A stretch of 64,000 bases of DNA from Bryobacterales bacterium (GCA_026954325.1 JAIXKK010000183.1:21554-85553), one strand, 5' to 3'; positions 8,898 through 18,633 are shown, numbered from the stretch's first letter. Translations and numbers: made by a program. The notes: generated from the letters alone by a model not told the origin.

Positions 8898-8924
8898 CGC
8901 GCCGCCCTCATGCGGGGCGGCGCG
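8898..8924 (+). terminator. GC-rich hairpin after gdhA
   Basis: A perfect 10-bp stem (CGCGCCGCCC at 8898-8907 with GGGCGGCGCG at 8915-8924) around a 7-base loop, 13 bases after the gdhA stop. There is no T-run, so it may only attenuate or stabilise the 3' end rather than terminate by itself. Confidence 0.4.
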
Positions 8925-8964
8925 GCGGCTCACACCAACCGGCCCGTACTACCATGAGGTTTCC

Positions 8965-11934
8965 ATGAAGCCGCCAGATCTCCGCGACCAGCTTCGATAC
9001 GCATACGATCCGCAATTCCGCGGACTCCACCACCTCATGGCGCGCCGCGTGCGCACCATCCTGATGGTTTCCAACCCCTATGAGTCCTTCAGCATCTCAC
9101 GTGATTACTCGCTGATCCAGGATATCTACGGCGCGTCCCAACTGCTCCACCTGCAGAACGTACCGCAGATCGTTACGGCTCTTTCCGGCGAGGAAGGGTT
9201 GAGCATCCTCGACAGCGAGCACTTCGACCTCGTTCTCGTCTCCGGCAATCTCCCCGACATGGACACCTCTGACTTCGGCCGGAGGGTGAAGGACGCCCGG
9301 CCCGGGTTGCCCGTGGTGATGGTGGTCTTCGATGGTTCCTGGTTCGACCAGGCCTACCACGGCGCCGAACCTCCGGGCATCGACAGAACCTTTGCCTGGC
9401 GCGGCAGCGCCAATGTTCTTCTCTCGATCACCAAACTTGTCGAGGACAGCCTCAACGTGGACCGCGACCTGAGCATCGCATCCATCGGTATTATCCTGGT
9501 GATCGAAGACGCCGTCGAGCACTATTCGCTCGTCCTGCCGCATCTCTACTCGATGCTCATGCAGCGTACGTTTCTGTTGGCGCCGGAGGGCATCAATGAG
9601 CGGGAACGGCAGATTCGCACCCGCGTGCGCCCCAAGGTGCTCCTCGCCCGCACCTTCGGTGAAGCCGCGGCGCTGTTCGAGAAATATGAATCATCGCTGG
9701 TCGGGATCATCTCGGACCTTCACACCTTCCACGATGACCGGACAGATCCCGAAACAGGCCCGCGATTCCTTCGCACAGTCGCCGCACGCGCGCCCGGGGT
9801 GCCTCTGCTGGTGCACTCCTCCGAGCCCGATCCCGCCGATGTGGCGAAGACCGTCGGCGCGCGTGTCCTGAGCAAACGCGGCGCCAACGTCAGAGCCGGC
9901 ATCGAGCAATTCATCCTCGAGGACGTCGGCTTCGGGGACTTCGAGTTCCAACTGCCCGATGGAACCCGCGTCAAGCGCGTCCGGAATCTGTGGGAAATGG
10001 AGCAGTCGCTGCACGCTGTTCCCGACGAGTCCTTCGTGTTTCACGTCGGCCGCAACGATCTCTCGCAGTGGTTTCGCGCACGCGGCGAAATCACGCTCGC
10101 CGCCGTGCTCCGCCCGCTCACCCTGGCGGATTTCCCCACGGTGAACGCGCTCCGGGAATACGTCATCAACGCGATCTCCATCGCCCGCCGCGAAAAATAC
10201 CGCGGCGCGGTCGCCGACTTCCGTCCTCCCGAATTTGATCCCGAGTACCCATTCCTGGTGCTCGGACGCGGCTCGATCGGCGGCAAGGGGCGCGGGCTCG
10301 CCTTTGTCTTCCGGCAATTGAGCAAGTGGTCGAAGGACGACAGGATTCAGGGCATGAAGGTCCGCCTGCCCCGCACCCTGGTGATCGGAGCCGACGAATC
10401 CGACGCCTTCCTCAGAAGCAACCTCATTGACGTGACGATGCTCGACTCCACCGGCGACGCTGAAGTCCAGAGGCGGTTCGCCGGTGGAGAGTTGAACCAG
10501 CAACTCAGGGAATCGCTCGAATTCTATGTGGATCACGTGAAGGCTCCGCTCGCGGTACGATCATCCGGGCTATTGGAGGATTCCCATCGCCAGCCGCTCG
10601 CCGGGCTGTATGCCACCTACATGCTGCCCAACAATCATCCCAGCCGCGAAGTCCGGCTGCGGCATTTGATGACCGCCGTGAAACTCGTTTACGCCTCCGC
10701 CTATCTGGAGCGCCCCCGCCGTTACCTCGAAGCCATCGGCCACGATCTTACCGAGGCGCGGATGGCGGTCATTATCCAGGAGATTGTCGGACGCCGGTAC
10801 GGACGCTATTTCTATCCGGCGATCTCCGGGGTGGCGCAGTCGCACAACTACTACCCGGTCTTCCAGATGAAGCAGGAGGACGGCGTGGCGACGATCGCGC
10901 TTGGACTGGGCAAGCAGGTAGTGGAAGGCGGGGATGCCGTGCGATTCTGCCCGCGCTACCCGCGGGTCATGCCGCAGTTCCGGTCGCCCGCCGAGGTGAT
11001 GCGCGTCGCCCAGCGGGAGTTCTTCGCTCTGGATCTCGATCGAAATGAAGTCGACCTGCTTCGCGGCCAGGATGCCACCCTCGTGCGCCTGCCGCTGTCG
11101 CAGGCGGAGGCGGACGGAACCCTCGCCCTCGCGGGCAGCGTCGTCGATACGGAAGAGGACCGCATCTTCGACGGGATCGGCCGCCGCGGCAGCCGCGTCG
11201 TTACTTTTGCCCGCGTCCTGAAGCACAATCTCATCCCCCTCTGCGGCGTCCTCGACGATTTGTTCGAATCCTGCCGCCGCGACCTGGGCTTCGCCGTGGA
11301 AATCGAGTTTGCCGTGGATTATGACGTCTCGGGGAACAGCGAGCCGGAATTCTGTTTCCTGCAGATGAGGCCGCTGGTCGCCTTGCGTGAGCGCTGCGAC
11401 ATCCTCCTTGACGCCATTCCTCCGGAGAAACTCCTCTGCCGGTCGCAACGCGTGCTCGGCAACGGCGCCATCGAAGGGTTGCGCGACATTGTCTATGTCG
11501 ACCCCGCGTCCTTTGATCGCGGGGCGAGCGCCGACGTCGCCTCGTTGATCGGTGAGATTAATGAGCGGCTTCGCCGCGAGCGGCGCCATTACATTCTCAT
11601 CGGCCCGGGCCGCTGGGGCTCGTTTGACCCCTGGATCGGCATTCCGGTCGCCTGGCACATGATCTCCTGGGCGCGGTTGATCGTCGAGGTTCCGGCGCGC
11701 GACCTGCCGATGGAGCCATCCCAGGGGACGCACTTCTTCCACAACATGACCTCCGCCGGCATCGGCTACTTCTCGCTGTGCGGATCGAGCGGCGAGGAGT
11801 TCGTGCGGTGGGATACTCTCCGGAGGCTGCCGGGAGAAGAGATCGCGCCGGGAATCCGGCTCATCCGTCTTGCCCACCCTCTCATCGCGCGGATGGACGG
11901 ACAGGCGCAGCACGGGATCATCGCGCTGCCTTGA
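8965..11934 (+). CDS. Receiver-like/PEP-pyruvate-binding (PPDK_N) multidomain protein
   Basis: A 989-residue cytoplasmic protein with no signal peptide. The N-terminal 400 residues hold two receiver-like alpha/beta regions (IVTALSGEEGLSILDSEHF leading to LVLVSGNLPDMD, and later LARTFGEAAALFEKYESS). From about 433 comes an ATP-grasp pyruvate-phosphate dikinase N-terminal domain: GRGSIGGKGRGLAFVFRQL, then APLAVRSSGLLEDS near 529, LAGLYATY, and a late EFCFLQMRPL. The PEP-transferring histidine domain of true PEP synthases is not seen; instead there is a C-terminal stretch with GPGRWGSFDPWIGIPVAW of unknown role. It may be a regulatory or transferase relative of PEP synthase. The frame is open upstream, but the ATG at 8965 is the sensible start. 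Neighbouring gdhA hints at central carbon/nitrogen control, by inference only. Confidence 0.85.
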   Translation: MKPPDLRDQLRYAYDPQFRGLHHLMARRVRTILMVSNPYESFSISRDYSLIQDIYGASQLLHLQNVPQIVTALSGEEGLSILDSEHFDLVLVSGNLPDMDTSDFGRRVKDARPGLPVVMVVFDGSWFDQAYHGAEPPGIDRTFAWRGSANVLLSITKLVEDSLNVDRDLSIASIGIILVIEDAVEHYSLVLPHLYSMLMQRTFLLAPEGINERERQIRTRVRPKVLLARTFGEAAALFEKYESSLVGIISDLHTFHDDRTDPETGPRFLRTVAARAPGVPLLVHSSEPDPADVAKTVGARVLSKRGANVRAGIEQFILEDVGFGDFEFQLPDGTRVKRVRNLWEMEQSLHAVPDESFVFHVGRNDLSQWFRARGEITLAAVLRPLTLADFPTVNALREYVINAISIARREKYRGAVADFRPPEFDPEYPFLVLGRGSIGGKGRGLAFVFRQLSKWSKDDRIQGMKVRLPRTLVIGADESDAFLRSNLIDVTMLDSTGDAEVQRRFAGGELNQQLRESLEFYVDHVKAPLAVRSSGLLEDSHRQPLAGLYATYMLPNNHPSREVRLRHLMTAVKLVYASAYLERPRRYLEAIGHDLTEARMAVIIQEIVGRRYGRYFYPAISGVAQSHNYYPVFQMKQEDGVATIALGLGKQVVEGGDAVRFCPRYPRVMPQFRSPAEVMRVAQREFFALDLDRNEVDLLRGQDATLVRLPLSQAEADGTLALAGSVVDTEEDRIFDGIGRRGSRVVTFARVLKHNLIPLCGVLDDLFESCRRDLGFAVEIEFAVDYDVSGNSEPEFCFLQMRPLVALRERCDILLDAIPPEKLLCRSQRVLGNGAIEGLRDIVYVDPASFDRGASADVASLIGEINERLRRERRHYILIGPGRWGSFDPWIGIPVAWHMISWARLIVEVPARDLPMEPSQGTHFFHNMTSAGIGYFSLCGSSGEEFVRWDTLRRLPGEEIAPGIRLIRLAHPLIARMDGQAQHGIIALP

Positions 11935-11942
11935 GCAGCATC

Positions 11943-13148
11943 CTATTTGCGTTTCACCAGCCGGTTCGGCCTGCTCCAGACCACCCGAGCCAACAGCGCC
12001 CGTCCCTGCGCTCCCCGCTCTTTCGCCGCCTTTGAGAACATTCCCTCCGCATCCGTCACCCACGACTCTTCCGCCGACATCGCCGCCGCCCCGAAATTAC
12101 CGTATGCCGCCCCACGCTCGGGCAACAGGATCCTCTCCGTGCCTCGCATCACTTGCAACTTCTCCGGATCTACCTGCGCCAAAAACAACGGCGCCCGGTG
12201 CCGGATGACGTGATCGTTGTTCGCGCCCTTGCGCGTATATGCGAGAAAAAGCCCATCACTGTGCGCCAGCCAGTGCTGCTGCGTGTTGTAACTCCCTAAC
12301 TCCCCGCCGTCGTCGAAAGTCCACTCTTTGACCGGCCGGTAGTGCAGCCCATCCTCACTCACCGTGACGTACCCCTTCAAGTCGTTCCGAATTGTGAGAA
12401 AGTACCGTCCGGCATACTTCACAACCGACGGTTCCACCAGACCGCGGACCACGTTCAACTCATGCTCGCTTCCATGCCGCAGATACTTCAGTTCGCGCCC
12501 GTCGAACTGGAACTGAGCCACCGTCACGGAATGTGGCTCCGATGCATTGGGCCCATGGTAAAACGGCAGCAACACGGTTCCATCGTCCATCTCCAGCCAC
12601 TGCGCGCACGCGCTCCGTGCAAAGTTGAACTTTCCTTCCGCCGGCATCCGAATCACTTTCCACGGCGTCCATTTTCTCGTGCGAGGATCGAACACCGCAT
12701 ACGCCGTCCGGTGCGACTGTGGTTTGTCGTCCAACTGGCGGCCCTTCTTGTCGTAGCGCACCTGCGCCCCTACCGCGATCAGTTTGCCGCTCTTGCCGTG
12801 CCACCCCGGGGTAACATCGGCCACCGCGATATCCACCGCGTCCGACTCCTTTCTCCATCCCAACTCGGGTATCTCCACCGGGCCGGTCCACGTCTTCCCG
12901 AAATCCTCTGATGTCATCATGAAGAGCCCTGAATAGTAGTCCGAGGTGAACAGATGTTTCTGGAGAGTGATGACGCTCAGCGGCGCGCCCGCTTTCCCGA
13001 ACCCTGGTATCGCGGCCGGGCGTGGATGGAACCACTGCCACCGCGGCGCCGTTTGGCCGGCGAGAGTCTCCACTTTCACATCGAATGCCAGCGGTTCCGC
13101 CGCCGGGCACAGGGCAGGCAAGAGCAGCAGGGAAAGGAATGACCGCAT
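11943..13148 (-). CDS. Secreted sialidase-like BNR-repeat protein
   Basis: About 401 residues starting with a signal peptide (MRSFLSLLLLPALCPAAEP). It is a six-bladed beta-propeller of the sialidase superfamily: an Asp-box (SEDFGKTWTGPVEI) is plain in blade one, a second (SEDGLHYRPV) is weaker, and RNDLKGYVTVSEDG fits the family. The catalytic arginine triad cannot be confirmed by eye, so the substrate is unknown; such proteins in soil Acidobacteria often sit in glycan-use loci. The frame extends 19 codons upstream, but the ATG at 13146-13148 starts the signal peptide and follows TATGAT at six bases, suggesting a leaderless mRNA. It is convergent with the upstream multidomain gene. Confidence 0.8.
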   Translation of the reverse strand: MRSFLSLLLLPALCPAAEPLAFDVKVETLAGQTAPRWQWFHPRPAAIPGFGKAGAPLSVITLQKHLFTSDYYSGLFMMTSEDFGKTWTGPVEIPELGWRKESDAVDIAVADVTPGWHGKSGKLIAVGAQVRYDKKGRQLDDKPQSHRTAYAVFDPRTRKWTPWKVIRMPAEGKFNFARSACAQWLEMDDGTVLLPFYHGPNASEPHSVTVAQFQFDGRELKYLRHGSEHELNVVRGLVEPSVVKYAGRYFLTIRNDLKGYVTVSEDGLHYRPVKEWTFDDGGELGSYNTQQHWLAHSDGLFLAYTRKGANNDHVIRHRAPLFLAQVDPEKLQVMRGTERILLPERGAAYGNFGAAAMSAEESWVTDAEGMFSKAAKERGAQGRALLARVVWSRPNRLVKRK

Positions 13149-13158
13149 GAAGCGATCA

Positions 13159-13199
13159 TAGAACGAAAAGCCGGCCCCCTCTCGTGGGAGAGGGCCGGC
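13159..13199 (-). terminator. Rho-independent terminator of the TonB receptor gene
   Basis: On the minus strand, six bases after the stop at 13206, GCCGGCCCTCTC and GAGAGGGGGCCGGC pair around a short loop (13170-13199) with a two-base bulge, and a T-rich tract TTTTCGTTCT follows. This is a standard intrinsic terminator for the receptor gene and separates it from the sialidase gene. Confidence 0.8.
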
Positions 13200-13205
13200 G
13201 GTCAA

Positions 13206-16200
13206 TCAGAAGTACAGCTTCAAACCCATTTGGAAGATGCGCATGGGTTGGCGCAGAGACCGCGCCTCGCCGACGCGAGGCCCGTCCGGAGTGATCGAAT
13301 CGTTCGATGCATAGCTCAAACCATTCGGCTGTCCGAATTGCGGTGTATTGAAGATGTTGAAACCTTCGGCGCGAAACTGCAAGCGGGCCTTCTCGCCGAG
13401 CGGCGAGAGAATCCAGTTCTTGCCGAACGAAAGATCGAAGGTGTGCAGACCCGGGGTGATCAGCACGTCGCTCGCGGCATTGCCGTAATGACACAACTCA
13501 GGATGATTGTTGATGTTGCACTCCGTGCGGCGGAAGGCTGCCGGGTCATACCAGAGTTGCCGGTTCGCGGCCCCGAACAGGCGGCCATCGGCCACGCGAT
13601 CGGGATAGGATGGCGAACCGCCGGTGTTGTTCGCGCCGCCGGCCAGAGAGAACGGAAATCCCGTTCGGAGCGTGATGATGCCGCTCGTCTGCCAGCCGCC
13701 CAGGACAGCCTTTGTGAACCCCTTCGAGGAACTGAAGACCGGCAGATCCCAAACATAGTTGAGCGTGGCGTTGTGAGTTACGTCGAAACCATAGCGCCCG
13801 CGGTTCGCGCGCCGGTTGTTCGGGTCCTGGTACGCCGACTGCACGCCGCCTGAAGGATCGTTGCGGCCGTAGCCTTCGCCGAGCGCCTTGCTATAGGTAT
13901 AAGCCAGGCCGGCCGTAAACCCGTGACTATAGCGCTTCTGCACCTGAACCTGCAGCGCGTTGTAATTGGCGTTCGCAAAGCTATCCAGGTAGCGAATGTT
14001 GCCGAGCAGGCGCGGTATGTCGCCTTCCCCGCGGCTGACATACGCCTGCCACGGGCGGCGGCTGTTGAAGTCCGTGTTGGTCGACGGCGAGGGCGAGTTG
14101 AAGTTGCTTACCGTGTTGTCGATGTGGCTGGTCTTGCTGCCGACGTAACCGATGGTGACAATCGTGCTCATTGGCAATTCGCGCTGGATGTCGAAGCTCC
14201 ATTGCCATACGCTGCTGGCCCGGTTGTCCGGCGTGAACGCGAGCACGTTCGTGCGGGCCGCAGTCGTGCCTTGACCCGGAAACGGATTGTCGAGCGTCAA
14301 CACCGGCTGGCCCGGACGGAACTTGCGCGTGGAGGCCGTATAATCGCGGCCGCCGTAGGTTCCCGTAAGAGTCAACGCGGGATCGTCCACCTGGTTGAAG
14401 CCGAACGTTCCCGAATAAGGCGGCTGCAGGTCGAGAATTGTCATGTTGTTCATCTGCTGCACGTTGGCGTACCACCCGGCCCCGGTTCGGATCACCCACT
14501 TACTGGTGGCGCGATAGGCAACACCAACACGCGGCATGAAGTAGCGGTTGTCCTTTCGATAGAAGTCGAAGTCCGCGTTCGGTTCAGGGACAACGGTCGG
14601 CAGCATCCGCCCGTCCGTTGCCTTCGTCAGAATGTCCAGACGCAGCGAGCGCCACTTTTTGTCCAGGTCGTGTGGAACGGAGAAGTAATCCCACCGCAAG
14701 CCCAGGTTCACCGTGAGCTTCCGCGTAGCGCGCCATTCATCCTGGAAATAGGCGCCGTAACGGTTCTGCCGCGGCGCGGTCCACGTGAGTCCCTCGGCGG
14801 ATGAACTGGACGTGGGGAATCCCATCAGCCAACCGGCCAGGCTGTAGCCTCCGGGGCAGCACCCGAGGTTGCCCAGGGGAACGTTGGCGGCGGCCCGGTC
14901 CAGACCGTACCGCAAGTATTCTATGCCGGCCTTGAAGTTGTGCTTCCCGCGGTTAAACGAGAGGTTGTCCGAAAACTGGTAGATGCCGTTCAGATCAAAG
15001 CGGGCGCCGCCGTCGCCTCCGAGAATGCCCGTCGGCGGTATTCCCGTTTCATCCTTCCGGAATTTCCGGTTGTTGTCCACCGCGACACGAAACTGGCCGA
15101 TGCCCAGCGCGTCGGGATCGAAATCCGTGTTGCTCCGGGGGCTTGTCTGATCGTTGTTTACCTTGTTGAAGCCGACGCGGAATTCATTCAATGTCGCCGG
15201 ATTGAAGGTATGCAGGTGCTGGAAGGCGACGTTGTAGTTCTGAATCCGCTGCGTACTGGGGAAGTTGGGATTGATGTTATTGACGACATAGTTGCCTTGC
15301 ATGGTGGCGAAGCGCCCGAAGATCCTGTCTTTCTCGCTGAACTGATGGTCGACGCGGGCGAAGTACTGATTCTGATACAGGATGTTGGGCACGGTGCGGA
15401 TCACGTTGACGTCCAGCGTGTCTTCCGGAGTAAAGTCAGGCAGCGGCTGATACTTGTTGATGAAGTTCTGCGCGTTCTTGTTGATCATGCTCGCCGGAAT
15501 GATGTTCGTGATCCTGCCCGTGGAATCGCGGAATGGTTCCCCCGTTCTGGGATCGTAGATGATCACCGGATTCCGCACCGGAACGCCGTTGCGGATCAGG
15601 GGAGTGAGCAGCGCGGAAAAATCGCCGTTGCGGAATGCCTGTGGAAACCAGAACGCCTGCTGAACCGACTCTTCGGTTTGCCGCGTGCCTTCGTAGTTGA
15701 AGCTCCAGAACGTGCGATCCTTCCCGTTGTAACCCGGCAATTTCACCGGCCCGGAAAGCCAGGCGCCGAACTGATTACGCCGCAGCCGGTTTTTTGACGA
15801 CTGGGCAGCGCCCGCAGGCAACTGGAAGTTCAGGAAGTAATCCTTGGCGTCCAGCACGTCGTTGCGAAGAAACTCGAAGAACGCGCCGTGGAAATCGTTG
15901 GCGCCGGACTTCAGCGCCACCTGTACGTTCGCCCCGTTGTTCATGCCGTATTCGGCCGAGTAAGAACCCGTGTGGACTTTCACTTCTTCAATCGCGTCAA
16001 TCGACGGGTTGAAGTAAACCGTGTTCACCAGCGGTTCGCTTGCAATTACACCGTCCAGCGTCACGCGCTGGTTGGCGTCGCGCTGGCCGTTGGCGCTCAC
16101 CTGTGTCGCGCCCGGGAAGAACGAACCGGCGGTGGACAACGGGCTCATGCCCATGCGAGTTCCGAACTGCACGCCGGGAGTCAGGACCAGCAGGCTCGCA

Positions 16201-16649
16201 AAGTTACGATTGACAATCGGCAACTCGACCACGCGTTGGTGGTCAATGGTTGACCCCAACGACGCGTCGTCGGTCTTCAGTTCCACGCCGGTGGCAACCA
16301 CCTCGACTTTCTCGGTGGCCGTGCCCACCTCCAACTCCACGTTCACTCTGGCCTTCTGCTGGTACTCCACGTGCACGCCTGTCGTTGTCTTTGCCTTGAA
16401 CCCCTGCATGTCGACCGTCACGGTATAGTCGCCGATTTCGATCAAGGGGAAGGAATAGTTGCCGTTGTCATCCGTCCTGGTCTGGCGGCGTTCGCCAGTC
16501 TGTGTACGCAGCAACGTAACGCCGGCGCCGGGCACCACTGCCCCCGTCGTGTCCGTTACGGTCCCGAGCACTTCTGTTGATGTTGTTTGTGCAGCAAGGT
16601 TGCCTGCCAGGTAAGAAGCGAGTACTAACGTCACACCAAATAGCCGCAT
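13206..16649 (-). CDS. TonB-dependent receptor with carboxypeptidase-regulatory-like N-terminus
   Basis: An outer-membrane receptor of 1147 residues. Order of parts: signal peptide (MRLFGVTLVLASYLAGNLAAQ); carboxypeptidase-regulatory-like beta-sandwich (VLGTVTDTTGAVVPGAGVTL ... GNYSFPLIEIGDYTV); plug region (NRNFASLLVLTPGV, QRDANQRVTLDGV, SIDAIEEVKVHTGSYSAEYG, NNGANVQVALKSGANDFHG); then a long beta-barrel ending in the aromatic MGLKLYF. This OmpA-like/Oar-type receptor family is expanded in Acidobacteria and imports oligosaccharides or other large ligands. The start at 16647-16649 has AGGAGG at good spacing. Promoter and phased repeats lie upstream; the divergent neighbour is an oxidoreductase/fucosidase operon, so a fucosylated glycan is a reasonable guess for the ligand. 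Confidence 0.93.
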   Translation of the reverse strand: MRLFGVTLVLASYLAGNLAAQTTSTEVLGTVTDTTGAVVPGAGVTLLRTQTGERRQTRTDDNGNYSFPLIEIGDYTVTVDMQGFKAKTTTGVHVEYQQKARVNVELEVGTATEKVEVVATGVELKTDDASLGSTIDHQRVVELPIVNRNFASLLVLTPGVQFGTRMGMSPLSTAGSFFPGATQVSANGQRDANQRVTLDGVIASEPLVNTVYFNPSIDAIEEVKVHTGSYSAEYGMNNGANVQVALKSGANDFHGAFFEFLRNDVLDAKDYFLNFQLPAGAAQSSKNRLRRNQFGAWLSGPVKLPGYNGKDRTFWSFNYEGTRQTEESVQQAFWFPQAFRNGDFSALLTPLIRNGVPVRNPVIIYDPRTGEPFRDSTGRITNIIPASMINKNAQNFINKYQPLPDFTPEDTLDVNVIRTVPNILYQNQYFARVDHQFSEKDRIFGRFATMQGNYVVNNINPNFPSTQRIQNYNVAFQHLHTFNPATLNEFRVGFNKVNNDQTSPRSNTDFDPDALGIGQFRVAVDNNRKFRKDETGIPPTGILGGDGGARFDLNGIYQFSDNLSFNRGKHNFKAGIEYLRYGLDRAAANVPLGNLGCCPGGYSLAGWLMGFPTSSSSAEGLTWTAPRQNRYGAYFQDEWRATRKLTVNLGLRWDYFSVPHDLDKKWRSLRLDILTKATDGRMLPTVVPEPNADFDFYRKDNRYFMPRVGVAYRATSKWVIRTGAGWYANVQQMNNMTILDLQPPYSGTFGFNQVDDPALTLTGTYGGRDYTASTRKFRPGQPVLTLDNPFPGQGTTAARTNVLAFTPDNRASSVWQWSFDIQRELPMSTIVTIGYVGSKTSHIDNTVSNFNSPSPSTNTDFNSRRPWQAYVSRGEGDIPRLLGNIRYLDSFANANYNALQVQVQKRYSHGFTAGLAYTYSKALGEGYGRNDPSGGVQSAYQDPNNRRANRGRYGFDVTHNATLNYVWDLPVFSSSKGFTKAVLGGWQTSGIITLRTGFPFSLAGGANNTGGSPSYPDRVADGRLFGAANRQLWYDPAAFRRTECNINNHPELCHYGNAASDVLITPGLHTFDLSFGKNWILSPLGEKARLQFRAEGFNIFNTPQFGQPNGLSYASNDSITPDGPRVGEARSLRQPMRIFQMGLKLYF

Positions 16650-16714
16650 TTTACTGCCTCCTGATACGTGGTGATCTCGAGCCAGCCAATTCGACCTCAA
16701 CTCCAGGTTTTGGC

Positions 16715-16784
16715 ATTGTATTGCAGTTCCGCCGCCTGTACAAGGGTCCACGATCGTCCACGATCCGTCGAGATCCGTCAGCTC
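16715..16784 (-). promoter_or_regulatory. TonB receptor promoter with helically phased direct repeats
   Basis: On the minus strand TTGTAC (16738-16743) and TACAAT (16715-16720) are 17 bases apart, with the start codon about 65 bases downstream. Two bases upstream of the -35 box lie direct repeats at 10-11 base spacing; on the plus strand these read GTCCACGATC (16746), GTCCACGATCC (16756), GTCGAGATCC (16767) and GTCAGC (16777). The spacing of one helical turn suggests binding sites for a regulator or sigma-factor helper on one face of the DNA. Confidence 0.5.
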
Positions 16785-16842
16785 CGCATTGGCTCCCCGC
16801 AACACATTTGCGTTAAGCTGAGGCTTCGTAAAGAGGGAACTT

Positions 16843-17859
16843 ATGAAAGCGGCTTATTACGCGGAAAAGCACTCCATGCGCATGGGCGACTGCCACCCTG
16901 TCGACCCCGGCGCGGGACAGGTCCAAATTCAAGTCAGCCATTGCGGCATCTGCGGTACGGATCTTCATATCTACCACGGCCACATGGATCACCGGGTCAG
17001 GATGCCCCAGGTGATCGGCCACGAAATGTCGGGCGTCATCCACGCCGTGGGCGATGGCGTTTCGGGCTGGAAGCCCGGCGACCGCGTCACGGTTCGCCCC
17101 CTCGATTATTGCGGCGAATGTCCCGCCTGCAAAGCCGGGCACAGCCATATCTGCCAGAAACTGAAGTTCATCGGCATCGATGTTCCCGGCCCCATGCAGT
17201 CCCTGTGGACCGTACCCGCCCGCACGCTCCATCGCTTGCCGGACAACCTGACGCTCGAACAAGCCGCGCTGATCGAGCCGATCGCCGTTGCCTGTCACGA
17301 CGTGCGCATGGGTGAGGTGAAGCCGGGCGAGTACTGCGTGGTGCTCGGCGGCGGGCCTATCGGCCTGCTGGTGGCGCTGGTGGCGAAAGCGGCCGGTGCG
17401 AAGGTGCTCATCTCCGAGATCAATCCATTTCGCCTGAAGCTGGCCTCCGAACTCGGCATCCCCGGGGTCAATCCGCTGGAAGTCAACCTGCCGGAGTTGG
17501 TGGAACGGGAGACAGGCTCGGCCGGCGCCGATGTGGTCTTCGAGGTTTCAGGCGCCGCCCCCGCCGCCGAGATGATGACGAAACTTCCCCGCACGCGCGG
17601 CCGCATCGTCATGGTGGCCATCCACGCACAGCCGCCGAAGGTGGATCTCTTCCGTTTTTTCTGGCGGGAACTCCGGCTCACCGGCGCGCGCGTGTACGAA
17701 GCCGCGGATTTCGATCAGGCCATCGCACTCGCCGCGCGCCATGCCTTCCCACTGGACAGGATTATCACCAGGACCGTGCCCATGGAGGCCATTAACGAAG
17801 CGTTTGACGAGATGCAGAGCGGCGGCGAAGTGATGAAGATCCTGGTGAGGTGCGAATAA
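16843..17859 (+). CDS. Zinc-dependent medium-chain alcohol/polyol dehydrogenase
   Basis: A 338-residue MDR-family NAD(P)-dependent dehydrogenase. The catalytic zinc site is visible (HCGICGTDLH, then GHEMSGVI), the four structural-zinc cysteines are in YCGECPACKAGHSHIC, and the nucleotide fold shows VVLGGGPIGLLVALVAK. It resembles threonine 3-dehydrogenase, sorbitol dehydrogenase and sugar-acid dehydrogenases; the substrate is probably a sugar or sugar acid given the downstream SDR and fucosidase. GAGGGA lies before the ATG. Its stop overlaps the next start by one base. Confidence 0.9.
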   Translation: MKAAYYAEKHSMRMGDCHPVDPGAGQVQIQVSHCGICGTDLHIYHGHMDHRVRMPQVIGHEMSGVIHAVGDGVSGWKPGDRVTVRPLDYCGECPACKAGHSHICQKLKFIGIDVPGPMQSLWTVPARTLHRLPDNLTLEQAALIEPIAVACHDVRMGEVKPGEYCVVLGGGPIGLLVALVAKAAGAKVLISEINPFRLKLASELGIPGVNPLEVNLPELVERETGSAGADVVFEVSGAAPAAEMMTKLPRTRGRIVMVAIHAQPPKVDLFRFFWRELRLTGARVYEAADFDQAIALAARHAFPLDRIITRTVPMEAINEAFDEMQSGGEVMKILVRCE

Positions 17860-18629
17860 TGGGCGTCCTCGATCTTTTCAAGCTGGACGGCAGGGTTGCG
17901 CTGGTGACAGGCTGCCGGCGCGGGATCGGCAAGGCAATGGCCGTCGCGCTGGCCGAAGCCGGAGCGGATATCATCGGCGTCTCCCGCTCGCTCGAACCGC
18001 AAGGCAGCGGCGTGGAAGCCGCGGTCACCGCCCTCGGCCGCAAGTTCTCCGCCTATGCCTGCGACTTCAAAGCCCGCGCTTCCGTGAAATCATTCCTCGA
18101 AAAAGTGACCGCGGAACATCCGGTCATCGACATCCTCGTAAACAACGCCGGGACCATCCTCCGCAAGCCCGCGGCCGAGCATCCCGACGAATATTGGGAC
18201 GAAGTCATCGAAACCAACCTCAACGCGCAGTGGCTGATCAGCCGCGAAATCGGCAGGCGCATGGTGGAACGCGGTTCCGGCAAGATCATCTTCACGGCTT
18301 CGCTGCTCACCTTTCAGGGAGGAATCACTGTTCCCGGCTATGCCGCCAGCAAAGGCGCCATCGGCCAGCTCACCAAGGCTCTGGCCAACGAATGGGCCGG
18401 CAAAGGCGTGCAGGTGAACGCCATCGCCCCAGGCTACATCGCAACCGACAACACTACGGCCCTCCGCGCCGACCCGGTGCGTAATCCCGCCATCCTTGCG
18501 CGCATTCCGGCCGGCCGGTGGGGCGAGCCTGACGATTTCAAGGGCACAATTGTGTATCTCGCTTCCCGCGCTTCCGGCTATGTCAGCGGGGAGATTGTGG
18601 TAGTGGATGGAGGATGGATGGGGAGGTAA
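17859..18629 (+). CDS. Short-chain dehydrogenase, KduD-like or 2-keto-3-deoxy-fuconate dehydrogenase-like
   Basis: A 256-residue classical SDR: cofactor loop TGCRRGIGKAMA, NNAG motif, catalytic Ser in TASLLTF, Tyr-Lys in YAASKGA, and APGYIATDNT. The N-terminus LFKLDGRVALVTG and overall pattern fit 2-dehydro-3-deoxy-D-gluconate 5-dehydrogenase (KduD). Because the next gene is an alpha-L-fucosidase, the related 2-keto-3-deoxy-L-fuconate dehydrogenase role of non-phosphorylating fucose breakdown is an equally good candidate. The ATG overlaps the upstream stop (TAATG). No fuconate dehydratase or lactonase gene lies in the window. Confidence 0.85.
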   Translation: MGVLDLFKLDGRVALVTGCRRGIGKAMAVALAEAGADIIGVSRSLEPQGSGVEAAVTALGRKFSAYACDFKARASVKSFLEKVTAEHPVIDILVNNAGTILRKPAAEHPDEYWDEVIETNLNAQWLISREIGRRMVERGSGKIIFTASLLTFQGGITVPGYAASKGAIGQLTKALANEWAGKGVQVNAIAPGYIATDNTTALRADPVRNPAILARIPAGRWGEPDDFKGTIVYLASRASGYVSGEIVVVDGGWMGR

Positions 18630-18633
18630 CGGA

